From: Cylindrotheca closterium
Taxonomy: Eukaryota > Bacillariophyta > Bacillariophyceae > Bacillariales > Bacillariaceae
DNA: 64,000 nucleotides
NCBI GenBank assembly: GCA_933822405.4
Contig: CAKOGP040001557.1
Span: forward strand, 62,001 to 126,000
Reading direction: 5' to 3'
Made by a program: the position numbers and the translations under genes
Part shown: positions 50,960-61,071 of the stretch, piece after piece
How the letters are laid out: each line of letters starts with the position of its first letter
Numbering within the stretch: the stretch's first letter is position 1
Notes under the pieces: model-generated
Seen by the model: the letters and a program-made list of their open reading frames with translations, nothing else
Database searches by the model: none
What the model was told of the DNA's origin: nothing

Positions 50960-51988
50960 ATGGTGTATCTTATAGAAAAACCCAACTGCTGCTACAAAGG
51001 AACATACGAAGTGCCGAAGTCGTCAACGATTCAGGAGAATCTTATGTCGATGGCGCTCATGCTGGACCTACCCACGGCTATTCCACGCGATGTGTTTTCA
51101 CTTTCGGAATTTCCATCATCCGGCGTGACAATAAAAGAAAGCAATAGTCTGTTTGATGATTTGGAATCAGACTGGAATGATATCATCGAGCCTACTCCAT
51201 TTCGTGAAGGAACATCGTTAGCGACAACTTCTGGTGGGAAGCCAGCGATAGTTCAAGTCCAAGTCCAAGACTCAGCTTTCGAGCCAAAAGCAATGGATTC
51301 CAACTCGATATCACTGCTGCCAGAAGCTCGTGAAGTACTATCCCTTCTACTTCCATCCCGTGGAGATAACCGAAAGCGCAGTATTGAACCGTCGAAATCA
51401 GCGTCGAAGAGAGCTAGACCCAATCCAACCAATGGAGAAAAGAAAGACCTGGGAGTCGCCATGGGTGTCAGCCGTCAAGACGAAACGATCAATCCACGCT
51501 TCAGGGTATACCAAGATGCCCAGTGGCAGGAGCAATTCGAAGCGCTCCTCAAATACAAACAACAGTTTGGGCACTGCAATGTTCCACACACCTACGAGCA
51601 CGATCTCGCTCTATCCCGATGGGTGAAGCGTCAGCGATGCCAATACAAGCTCAAACTCGATGGCAAGCGCACCTCCATGTCCGCGGAACGCCAACAAAAG
51701 CTGGATGATGAAGGCTTCGTTTGGGATCCTCATACGGCGTTGTGGGAAACCCGACGTGCCGAGCTTCTCGAATACAGAGCGAGGGAGGGCAACTGTAACG
51801 TTCCCTGTCGCTATGCCAAGAATCCACAGCTTGGAATGTGGGTGCGAAGCCAGCGGAGAGAATACAAATTGCTCTGCGAGGGGCAGCTATCAAGGCTGAC
51901 ACCCGAACGCTACCGAGTTCTGGACGATATGGGCTTTGTGTGGGAGCCACGAGCTGTTGGAAGGACAAACAAGAAAGCTACATCATGA
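50960..51988 (+). CDS. HA-domain protein 2
   Basis: This is a 342-aa protein with the same architecture as its neighbours: an N-terminal part with the short motif IIEPTPFREGTSL near 76, a Lys/Arg cluster (KSASKRARPNP) near 150, then two HA repeats. The repeats begin near 185 (QWQEQFEALLKYKQQFGHCN) and near 259 (ELLEYRAREGNCNVPCRYAK), each followed by a W[VM]K-[RS]QR-Q-YK segment and LDDEGFVWD or LDDMGFVWE. The start ATG is in a frame with MVYLIEKPNCCYKG; an upstream exon is possible but not seen. All helix-defining aromatic positions are kept. Presumed nuclear DNA-associated protein by family habit; the role is unknown. Confidence 0.82.
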   Translation: MVYLIEKPNCCYKGTYEVPKSSTIQENLMSMALMLDLPTAIPRDVFSLSEFPSSGVTIKESNSLFDDLESDWNDIIEPTPFREGTSLATTSGGKPAIVQVQVQDSAFEPKAMDSNSISLLPEAREVLSLLLPSRGDNRKRSIEPSKSASKRARPNPTNGEKKDLGVAMGVSRQDETINPRFRVYQDAQWQEQFEALLKYKQQFGHCNVPHTYEHDLALSRWVKRQRCQYKLKLDGKRTSMSAERQQKLDDEGFVWDPHTALWETRRAELLEYRAREGNCNVPCRYAKNPQLGMWVRSQRREYKLLCEGQLSRLTPERYRVLDDMGFVWEPRAVGRTNKKATS

Positions 51989-52167
51989 TATTGATCGCAG
52001 TAGCCTCACAAACATTTTTCAACAGACCGACTACAACAAGATAAAACCAATATTCGTATACAATATAATAAGATAATGCAATCTGTTTTTTCAACACATT
52101 TCTCAAAAGGGTATTTGTAGATAGTAGAAACGCCATTGTCGGCAAGAAGGTACCACTACGCAGTGCC

Positions 52168-52430
52168 GAATTACTCAATTTCGAGTATTTCTAGGAACAA
52201 TAATTGAAGCCGGCATGCAGTATCACTCGTCAGCAGTCTAAAGCGAATCAATCAATTTCTATTATTATAATTCTTCTTAGTGGAGTACCAGGTACCAGGT
52301 ACTAGCGAGGAACGCCACCATCGCCATTCCCAAGACTAAGAACTTTGGTGATTCTTGCCGAATTCATCAATATCTATTCCTAGGAACAATAATTGAAGCC
52401 GGTATGCAGTATCACTCATCCGCAGTCTCA
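52168..52430 (+). repeat. Imperfect direct repeat pair
   Basis: A block of about 75 bp (GCCGAATT, then TAGGAACAATAATTGAAGCC, GGCATGCAGTATCACTC) at 52168-52243 recurs at 52358-52430 with few substitutions and one short gap, about 190 bp apart. Confidence 0.85.
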
Positions 52431-53376
52431 AAACAGTATGATCAGAAACATTGTGATGTCGTCAATCATTCGTCGTTTTTTAATATTATTCTCCCAAGAA
52501 CTGACGACGTCAAGACTGCCTCAGTTCTCTGTTCTCAGAAAATTCACTTTTGGAAACTTCCGTCATCACTTGAGAGCAAGCAGGTTCGGATGGAGTAGTA
52601 CTTGCACTCTGGTGTGTCTGATGATAGATGATGGTGTGTCTGATCAAACGTTTGGTATCTTTTCCATCAATTAATTCAAGCCACGAGTCGAAAGAATATA
52701 AAGTCTCGTGGAGCGACACCATGTGACAACAACCAAGAGAATGGTCCTGTAGCAAATGTGAAGGCAAAGCGACGGACTTGGACCCGTAGTAGTTGCGCTC
52801 TGGTGTTTTCTTGGTGTATCTGATCAATTCAACGCAAAGTGTCCAAAGAATCATCCGCACCAATCGTCATGACTGCTTCAGTTGCAATGCTGAAAAGTGA
52901 AGATGGCCCAAGAAGAACAAATGAGGAATGCAGTAATAGCAGTGGTACGTGACCATTGCGAAGCGAGAAGAATTTGTGGACCTCTTGTAAGGCACTCAGG
53001 CTCCATCAAAACGAATGAATCAGCGATGTGGTTTTTCTTGCTGTCTTCGCGAGATGTGTAAGTGCGGATGCGAAACAACAACAACAACAATAATAATGGC
53101 TTAGTATCAGCCAGCTGGTTGAGCTAGATTGCAGCAAGCACTTATTGTCCAATTGGATTGGGCCCATACTAGAATGTTTCTATAGTAAATGATGTATGTA
53201 TACCAGACTAGTTAAACGCAGCCTGCTTGTGTGTCTTGCAGAAGTGGCAAGATTGCAAATCTCACGAACATTGAATTAGCCATAGTTCATGCATTCATTC
53301 ACTGGAAATTCCATTGGTGTCCTGTAGCCGTTTTTGCTATAGGACATCGTAATCATATTTTGTCGTTTATTGGATA

Positions 53377-53444
53377 AACCCACACAATTAGTGGACGGGC
53401 ATTTCTTACGTAAGACATCGTAGTGGCCCTTAATTGTGTGGGTT
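53377..53444. repeat. Inverted repeat, potential hairpin
   Basis: AACCCACACAATTA at 53377-53390 is perfectly inverted at 53431-53444, with a 40-nt spacer that contains the palindrome CTTACGTAAG. It could be a hairpin of a small mobile element or a transcript structure. Confidence 0.8.
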
Positions 53445-54055
53445 GAAAGGATGGACCCGCAAAGTGAGCGAGTTTGCCCGCTCGCAATCCTGGATCTTTG
53501 ATCGTGATGTCGGAATACGAGTACCGTACAAAAAAAGATGGTTGTACTTGAGGCTTAGGAAAGGGCTCTTGTCGTCAATCAACACGATCACACATTTTGT
53601 CTGCTTGGGATTAAGATTTTTCGAAAAGCTCATCTTTGTGGGTTGACATTTAATGAAATAGAGAGGCTCATCAACACGAGAGCGGGACCGAAACCACGTG
53701 TTAAACGAAGTTCTTTAAGAGAACCCGAATCCTAATCATACATTATTTGAGCGCAATTGCAGGATGAATGTTCGCAGCTATTCCTTCATGATCACTTATG
53801 TTTCAAAATGTCTGAAATTCTTTCTCAAGTTTCTACTTCCTAACAAAAAAACGAACATGAGATGCATTTTCGTCTCGGTAGTGGTAGCTACGTAGAAATA
53901 GATACTGCAGTCCACAAACTGGACAAAAACGAAAGGATACCCGTAGATTTTTATTCAACCGCACTCAAAATCTCATTTTTCTCACTCACTCTTTCTTCTG
54001 CTCATAATCCAAAGGTCAAGATCATCCACAACGGTACCTTTCATTCATCAACATC

Positions 54056-55249
54056 ATGCACAATACCGAGTATCTTTCCTTGAGAGTTAATAATCACTTA
54101 CCCCCCTCAACATCATCATACGAGATCAAAAGACCCTACAAGAAACAAAAAACTTGTCGTTCTAACGTCCTCCAAGCTTTCACAATTCCGTTCAGCTGTT
54201 TTGACATGTCGTCCAACAATGATGATCGTGACTCAACAAGCCAACGGCGTTCCAGCACTTCAGAAGACTCATCTCTGGAGAGCAAACTGAACGCTGCATT
54301 GAACATTCTCGAGCCTACACCATTTCGTGATGGCACGGCTTTCATTTCGTCTCCTCACCTTCCCGGGAGATATGCAGTTGGCTCTCTTTCGACTTCTGCT
54401 GCTGCTTCTCCTCCTTCTGTTCCAACAAACCAAGCTGCTCGGCTACTAGCACAGCAGCACAACGAACAAGCACCAGCAGACAGGATACAGACGTCATGGA
54501 TGGCGACAGTGGACCGGGTCATCAACAAAAGACCACAGGAACGAGATGCTGCTTCCAACAGCAAAGGAGATGATGAATCATCCATTCAAGCCCTGAATCA
54601 AGCACCGATTCCATTCCAGCAATCGCAAGGGAAGAAGCGAGCAAGGCTTGACCAACAGTTGGTCGTCGATTCTACTAGTAGAACGGACCATGATCATGAA
54701 GGAGAAGCGGGGCGTACCAAATCACGATTCCGAGACTATCAAAAGGATCAGTGGGATCAACAGTTTCTGGAATTGTTAAAATTCAAAGAAACCCATGGCC
54801 ATTGTCATGTTCCGCATACTTACAAAGAAAACCCTGCCCTCGCCCGATGGGCCAAACGTCAACGGTACCAATACAAGAGGAAGTTGGAACACAAGCAATC
54901 CTCCATGTCGGATCCTCGACAACAAAAATTGGAAGATGTCGGTTTCATATGGGACTTGCAGACCATGGTTTGGCAAGAACGCTTCAATGAGCTGGTGGAA
55001 TACAAACAAAGGCACGGCGATTGCAACGTCCCCTGTCGCTTTGAAGAAAATCCTACCCTTGGCATGTGGGTCAAGTGTCAACGTCGACAGTACAAGCTCT
55101 ATCGCTCCAATCAACTGTCACGTTTGACTCCCGAGCGTTTTCAACTCTTGGCCAATCTGGGATTCACGTGGGAGCCACAGGCTTCTGGTGGTGGTATTGC
55201 AAACAACAATACTAAAAAGGCAAACAACAGGTTAGATCAAAGAAGATAA
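54056..55249 (+). CDS. HA-domain protein 3
   Basis: This 397-aa protein may start at the ATG at 54056 or at Met51 (54206), where a hydrophilic MSSNNDDRDSTSQRRSST begins. The N-terminal part contains ILEPTPFRDGTAFIS near 85 and an Ala/Pro-rich linker. Two HA repeats follow near 228 and 304: WDQQFLELLKFKETHGHCHV, ARWAKRQRYQYKRKL, LEDVGFIWD, then LVEYKQRHGDCNVPCRFEEN, GMWVKCQRRQYKL, LANLGFTWE. The gap after the last repeat is Asn/Lys-rich. The motif set is the same as in the other array members, so the gene arose by duplication with the N-terminus diverging fastest. Confidence 0.82.
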   Translation: MHNTEYLSLRVNNHLPPSTSSYEIKRPYKKQKTCRSNVLQAFTIPFSCFDMSSNNDDRDSTSQRRSSTSEDSSLESKLNAALNILEPTPFRDGTAFISSPHLPGRYAVGSLSTSAAASPPSVPTNQAARLLAQQHNEQAPADRIQTSWMATVDRVINKRPQERDAASNSKGDDESSIQALNQAPIPFQQSQGKKRARLDQQLVVDSTSRTDHDHEGEAGRTKSRFRDYQKDQWDQQFLELLKFKETHGHCHVPHTYKENPALARWAKRQRYQYKRKLEHKQSSMSDPRQQKLEDVGFIWDLQTMVWQERFNELVEYKQRHGDCNVPCRFEENPTLGMWVKCQRRQYKLYRSNQLSRLTPERFQLLANLGFTWEPQASGGGIANNNTKKANNRLDQRR

Positions 55250-56725
55250 AATGTCTAACTACATAATAGCTGCTATCAATCGCTTTTTATCGCTTTATTG
55301 CACTATGTATTGTTGCAATCTTTCGCTTTGTACTTTCTCGCTTCTGCACAATGTAGTATACAAGCACTACTCAAGTACTGCGTAGTAGTAGCCACCACTC
55401 AGTCCACGGCATGCTGATCAGGACTATCTACTATTAATACAGACAATAAAATGTTGTACTGACTAGCATATGGGCTTCTTTTTTTTTAACGCATCGTCTG
55501 CTACAATACGAAGATACTGTAGGTAGTAGAAGGACTTCTTGTTTCGACGCAAAAGACAAAAGTCAAGTCTCGGTCTGAATATAGATATATAGGGTCAAAA
55601 GTAGGTAGAGGAACGGGTGAGTGTATTAGTACTAATACTAATACTAATGCTAGTCCTAATATAGATATATAGTATCACCAAGCGAAATTAGCGCTACATC
55701 ACACTAGGTACACACTACACGCACATCAGTTACTATAGGTACCAGGTACACCGGTACGAGCACAGAAGTGAAGTTTGTTGCCACCACCAGGAGGAGTTTA
55801 ATGTTTTAGTTGTCCACTTGTGCTGTGCTCCGCAACAAGAATTTTATTGTTGGTGGATGATTACTGTGTGTTTGACTGACTGCCTCGACAATCTAGTACC
55901 TTATTTTAAAAGGAGCATCAAAATATTATATTTTGAAAAAATATAGGTAGTCCTACCGTATGCATACGTTGATCATCATTATTGGATCTCCAAGATCACA
56001 TACACTTTGCAATACTGCCGGTTTGGACATCATTCTGCATTCCAGCAGGTCCTCCTGCATTATTACAGTAGGTCGTTTGAAATCATGATTTTGTTCGGAT
56101 TTCCTCACGATTTTATAGATGCTGTACCGGTTTATCATTGAGCATGTTTGCTTCATTCATTCATTCATTCATTCATTCATTCTACCCTTTTATTCTTTGC
56201 GATCTGAACTTGAAGCCATTATCCGGGGGGGAGCAACCTTTCGTTGCAGCACATTTTGATTTTGTAAGTGGTGACGGCAAGATACACCGTGCATGTCATT
56301 ATTGTATATCCGGGGGGGAGCAGCGTTTCGCAGTACATTTTGATTTTGTGAATGGTGACGGCAAGATAAATAAGGCTGTGGGGTCAATATCACCTTCGAC
56401 TACTAGTTCGTTAGTTTGTACATATGGACTCGGAATTCAGGTTTTCTACCAAGACCATTTCATAAGGGAAAAGATGACCATTCTAGCAAAGAACAAGCGC
56501 AAAACAGTAGACGAGAATCAATCTGACGTAATAAATGGTCTTTTTTCGGGAGAGTTTTTGTTGTGGGAGCATCCAGCATCCAGCATTTAGCATTAATAGC
56601 GTACAAAATTTCCCCATCAGCAATATAGACCAAACAAACAACAAACCTATTTCAATACAGAAAGAGACAGTCATCCGTCAACGACCATTATACTACATTC
56701 AAGTCTAACACCACACATACATACA
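55250..56725. other. Intergenic region with repeats
   Basis: It contains a (TAC/ACTAAT)n tract near 55622-55655, a GATATATAG pair near 55581 and 55663, a GGTACCAGGTACACCGGTACG run near 55738-55757, an (ATTC)n run near 56154-56181 and a tandem coding-like duplication at 56219-56375. No supported gene was found. Confidence 0.45.
56219..56375 (+). repeat. Tandem duplication of about 90 bp
   Basis: ATCCGGGGGGGAGCA occurs near 56221 and 56309, each followed by a CATTTTGATTTTGT block and a GGTGACGGCAAGATA block. In one plus frame the two copies give SGGEQPFVAAHFDFVSGDGK and SGGEQRFAVHFDFVNGDGK. The repeats sit in the middle of an unsupported 150-codon ORF (56138-56590) that may or may not be expressed. 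Confidence 0.75.
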
Positions 56726-57856
56726 ATGTCGCAGTTTCAGCATCAGCATCAGCATCAGCATCAGCATCAGCATCAGCATCATATCACACGAGGAGCAGCA
56801 AGTTCACCACACAAGAGTGACTATGCATCGCTGTTGTTTTCGAATGACGGAGAACCCCTTGAATCAACCTTTTCCTTTACCATGCCTTCAAACTTTGTGC
56901 AACCCAACAACATTTCCACCTCCGATGCCATTGCGGAATCACTCTCTATCGTTCTAGAACCAAAGCCCTTTCGCGATGGAATCAACTTGCTTCAGGCCGG
57001 TGGCGATTCTGGAATCGTGTTTGTTCCCTCAGCGTCATCGCCATCATCAAGTCAAGCGAAAACTGCGAACATTTTGCGTCACCATCAATCGAATGCTACT
57101 TTTGAAACGACGATAGATGATTGGATGCTATCACAACCATTGGACTTGGACACGCCTGATAACTCGTGTTCCACTATTGCGATGTCGGATGTCTCACCGA
57201 TAGCAGCCAGTGCTACACCAACTTTATCCTCCTCATCATCATCATCATCAACAACAACAATGTCATCACAGTTCCATCTGGCACTGGGCGGTATGGTTGC
57301 TGCTTCCAGCAGCAATGTCAGTGAACATCATCCATCCCAACAGAAGAGGACGACTTGTGAACAAAACCATCACCAAGAACCCGAGATCTCCCCATGCTTT
57401 CCTCATCAGGACGAGAAATGGGACGAACATTTCAAACGACTCTGTCAATACAAGCAAAAGCAGGGCCATTGCCACATCCCACAAGCCCACAAGGACGACC
57501 CTGCATTGGCCAGATGGGCCAGACGCCAACGACATCAATACAAGCTCAAGGTGTCCAACAAACCATCGTCCATGTCTCTGGATCGCCAATTGAAACTCGA
57601 ACAAATTGGATTCATTTGGGATCCGCAAACGGCCAGCTGGGAAACCCGTCGGCAAGAACTGGAAGAGTACAAGAAACGTCATGGTCACTGCAATGTACCC
57701 TGTCGGTATGCCGAGAATCCCCAACTGGCCACGTGGGTCAAGCGTCAACGGTGCCAATTCAAAAAGTTTCAAAAACGAGACTTGCCGCGATGGTCCATGG
57801 AACGCTTTCATATTCTGACCCGAATGGGTTTTCAATGGAAAATCCGAGAGGAATAA
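56726..57856 (+). CDS. HA-domain protein 4
   Basis: This is a 376-aa protein, the last intact member of the array. The start codon is followed by a His-Gln tract from a CAGCAT repeat (residues 5-18). Next come a disordered Ser-rich N-terminus with VLEPKPFRDGINLL near 78 (a variant of the shared motif with Lys for Thr) and a Ser run. Two HA repeats begin near 224 and 310: WDEHFKRLCQYKQKQGHCHI, ARWARRQRHQYKLK, LEQIGFIWD; then LEEYKKRHGHCNVPCRYAEN, ATWVKRQRCQFKKFQ, LTRMGFQWK. The end lies 7 residues after the last conserved Trp. The function is unknown. Confidence 0.82.
   Translation: MSQFQHQHQHQHQHQHQHHITRGAASSPHKSDYASLLFSNDGEPLESTFSFTMPSNFVQPNNISTSDAIAESLSIVLEPKPFRDGINLLQAGGDSGIVFVPSASSPSSSQAKTANILRHHQSNATFETTIDDWMLSQPLDLDTPDNSCSTIAMSDVSPIAASATPTLSSSSSSSSTTTMSSQFHLALGGMVAASSSNVSEHHPSQQKRTTCEQNHHQEPEISPCFPHQDEKWDEHFKRLCQYKQKQGHCHIPQAHKDDPALARWARRQRHQYKLKVSNKPSSMSLDRQLKLEQIGFIWDPQTASWETRRQELEEYKKRHGHCNVPCRYAENPQLATWVKRQRCQFKKFQKRDLPRWSMERFHILTRMGFQWKIREE
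56739..56781 (+). repeat. CAGCAT microsatellite
   Basis: Seven CAGCAT-type hexamers, encoding a Gln-His tract at the start of HA-domain protein 4. Confidence 0.9.
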
Positions 57857-58943
57857 TCAATCATATATATTCGTCCATGATATGGATTACCAATGGGGGC
57901 CGGTTGTCTTGTCATCCAATTTTTTTTAGTGCATACACCATCATCGTCATATTAATAATAATAATACAATAATAATGCATATTAGTCCGTGAAAGCAACT
58001 TGTTGATGCATGACTTTTAGAAGAACAGGACAGCAGCAAGAAGTGTAGGTACATCTCAATAGTAGGATGGTAGTTGTCCCGATTTTTTTTGGGACTTGGG
58101 ATGAGGAACTGCACATGATGGTTCTCGTTGGTGGTTGGCAAGAATATCATACTAATATGGTGGTGTAGACGATGTTACTACAATCATGCTGCTGGCGTCC
58201 TCCTCAGCATGATCATCATCGCAATAGCGGCTCGTAGTACTATGATACTAGTAGTAGTACAGACGAGTGAGTGAGTCAACAATCGTTCATATACGACGAT
58301 GAGTCAGTCCGTGCTGGTGATGCTGCCCAGGCAGCCAGGAGGTTGCCCCAGCAGCAGTCAGGAGGAGTTGGGCCGGGGGGGGGTGCTGCCATGATATTCC
58401 AACTTCGTTCAAGCCAGTATGATTGCATATTTTTTGGCAGCTCTTCTTCATTGGCCGCATGGTATGGTATGAATGATGTATGAGAATGCTGCAACTTGTG
58501 TTCAGTACCGGTACGTCAAAGTTTTAAAAATAGTGGGAACTAATTGCCCCTAGATACCAATTCCTGCAAATTGTGGCGTACCATAATTAGGCTCATGAAT
58601 GCGCCACCTCGTCGTTTCGAGACAAATGGGTCGATTTTGAAAAACGTCAGTTGTCGTGCGACAAAGCATACGGACTCCTTCGACTTCGACTAGACCTGAC
58701 TCCTTTGACCACTTCAACGAAGTCTTGCGAAGGAAATCGTACAAAACACTCTCTTTGTAGAGAATGTCAGTGAAGAAAGTACCAATCGTACTACACCCTT
58801 TCGCTCGGCATCACGCACGACTTGACGATCCAAAATTCCGTTCTCGGAACATGCATGTCGTATGCTTGTGTCAACGCTTTTGGCGGAGGATCCTAAAGTT
58901 TCATATTCGACTTTGCATTGGAATATAGATACTCATCATCACA
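57857..58943. other. Intergenic region
   Basis: It holds (AAT)n near 57953-57976, a TACCGGTA at 58506-58513 and a G-run near 58374-58384. A 64-codon minus-strand ORF (58550-58744; RKTSLKWSKESGLVEVEGVR) reads a little like a protein fragment but has no partner. Confidence 0.4.
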
Positions 58944-59218
58944 ATGAAGATTCAAAGTTCTACCATCCTAGTGCTGGCGTTCGCTGCATCCGCCAATGCC
59001 ACTAGCTTGAGAAGTGCCAACGCCAATCCTTTCCAAGAGTTGGAGGGATTGGAGCAGTATTCGTGTACCATGGAAGGTGCCGGAGGACAAGATCAGTGTG
59101 ATGTGAGTGTAAACAAACTGTTTGCTGTGATGATTGATGCTAGTGTTGCTATTGATGCTATTGATGCTATTGATGCTAGTGTGATATGCGCTGCATGATT
59201 GACGGCTCTTTCATTCGG

Positions 59219-59276
<58 letters not shown>

Positions 59277-60720
59277 GGGTGATTGATTCATTCAATTGTG
59301 TGTCGTGTCACTTTTGAAGTTTCATTCTTGCTTTGGATGTTCACCCTATTTTCATTTCTAATCTTATTATGCTCTTGTCTCTCTAACGCACACTTCCTCG
59401 CTGTGTCTCTAACTCATATAGGCCGCCAAAGACGAAAGCGGTGAGACGTGTGTCTGGTGTTCGGTGGGATCCTTTGGAGCTTGTTTGTCGGCCGATCAAG
59501 CCGCTCTGATTGAAGACAAGATTCCTGGATTGACTTGCGACGACGATCAAAATGATGATGACGCCAAAACAGATGACGCCGCCGCCGACGATGATGATGG
59601 CAGTACTCCCGATGATTATTGGAAGTGCCTCAAGGATGGATCCGAATCGGAAGATGCCTGCGACTCGTTGGGATGCACCTGGTGCAAGAGCAAGGCTGGG
59701 TTCGGTATCTGTTTGGATGAAGCTGCTGCCAAGATGGCTTCGGATAGTGCTTGGCTCGACTGCAAGGCGACAACAATGGATACTCTAGACCTGATGGATT
59801 TGAACGAGATTGTGCAATCCAAGAAGCAAGAACAAGCGGAAGACGAACAGGAACAGGAAGATGTCCAAATGCCAGGCGATCCTGCCTGTATCATGGCCAC
59901 ACTCCAACAAGACGAGAGTATCTGTACTTCTACTGTTGACAGCTCTGGCAATCCTTGTTCTTGGTGCAACATTGACAATGTCAATGTCTGTTTGGACGAT
60001 ACCCTCGCCACCATGGCGCAGCAGTACGGTGGATCCTGCGGAGACGATGTGACACAAGTGGAGGATCCAGCCGATACCACTTGTATCGTGGCCAGTTTGG
60101 AACAAGATGAGACAGCCTGTACTGCCACCATGGATGCCGATGGTCGTGCTTGTGAATGGTGCATGGTGGCTCAAGCTCAAATTTGCTTGAATGCCGATCA
60201 AGCTCAAATGGCCGAACAATTTGGAGGATCTTGTGGAGATTCCTCTTTTGTTCAACAAGAAGAGCAAGACCAAGAAGAAGAAGAAGAAGAACTCAAAGAT
60301 CCTACTGATACTGCCTGCCTCATGGCCACCCTTGAACAAGACGAATATACCTGTACTTCCACTCAAGATGCGGAAGGAAATGCTTGCTCGTGGTGCGCCA
60401 TTAGTAACTTTGATCTTTGTTTGAATGCGGATCAAGCCACTCTTGCCCAACAACTTGGTGGAGCTTGTGGTGAGGATATTGTTGCTATTCAAGAAGAAGA
60501 AGAAGAAGAACTTGAGGATCCCGCCGATACGACTTGTATCGTGGCCAGTTTGGAACAAGACGAGACCGCCTGCACCGGTACCATGGATGCCGATGGCCGT
60601 GCTTGCGAATGGTGCATGGTGGCTCAAGCTCAAATTTGTTTGAATGCGGATCAAGCCACACTTGCCGAAGAATTTGGTGGATCTTGTGGAGATGACTCCA
60701 AGACCATGGCCATGGAGTAA
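58944..60720 (+). CDS. Secreted Cys-rich repeat protein with six CxWC repeats, two exons
   Basis: Exon 1 (58944-59102) encodes a signal peptide (MKIQSSTILVLAFAASANAT) and the first part of repeat 1. A 319-bp intron (59103-59421) contains a GATT repeat. Exon 2 (59422-60720) completes 485 aa in phase. Six repeats follow, each about 55-60 residues with the order C-x(9-12)-C-x(3-11)-C-x-W-C-x(6-9)-C-x(10-14)-C. Repeats 3 to 6 are close (CIVASLEQDETACT then ACEWCMVAQAQICLNADQA, then GGSCGD) and are joined by acidic linkers of Glu runs. The CxWC core resembles PSI-type cysteine-rich modules, but the repeat is not one I recognise. It is probably extracellular, or vesicular, with disulfides. The role is unknown. 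Confidence 0.8.
59220..59277 (+). repeat. GATT tetranucleotide repeat (intronic)
   Basis: About 13 GATT units in the intron of the Cys-rich repeat gene, preceded near 59150 by ATTGATGCT-type units. Confidence 0.9.
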
Positions 60721-61071
60721 AAAGTAAAAACTACTGGATACTAATAATAATAATACTAATCTAAAATCTACAATCCAATAGTACTCTACTTAGGATCTAT
60801 CTACTGTCCTTTAGGGATGATCCCACATATACTAAGTCTAATTTTCAGGTATTTGGTCGTAAGCAAAGAGCTGGATCTCATGAAGAGACGTGCTGGCATG
60901 TACTAGTCCAGAACGAAAATATAGTATCAATTGATTTATCAAACAAGTATTGCAGTCTTGGTAGTATTGTTACTCCCTGCGGTCACAATCCAACAACAAC
61001 AAAAAGGCTGGAATGTCTCCATGGGCAGTCAGTCAGCCACTCGTTCCCAACCATCTTTTAGTATCCTGTTT
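60721..61071. other. Convergent intergenic region
   Basis: No feature was recognised apart from short AT-rich runs and an (AAT)n run near 60742. Confidence 0.4.

Larger units (their letters stand above)
51989..54055. other. Long intergenic region with repeats
   Basis: About 2.1 kb without a supported gene. It holds a direct repeat (52168-52243 and 52358-52430), a GTACCAGGTACCAGGTACT run at 52285-52303, a related pair of blocks containing GCACTCTGGTGTGTCTGATG near 52605 and GCGCTCTGGTGTTTTCTTGG near 52796, and a hairpin-forming inverted repeat at 53377-53444. Short ORFs are unsupported. Confidence 0.5.

Noticed and set aside
58276..58483. Overlapping ORFs of about 70 codons on both strands before the Cys-rich gene
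   Set aside because: Both depend on a G-run and neither shows coding features.
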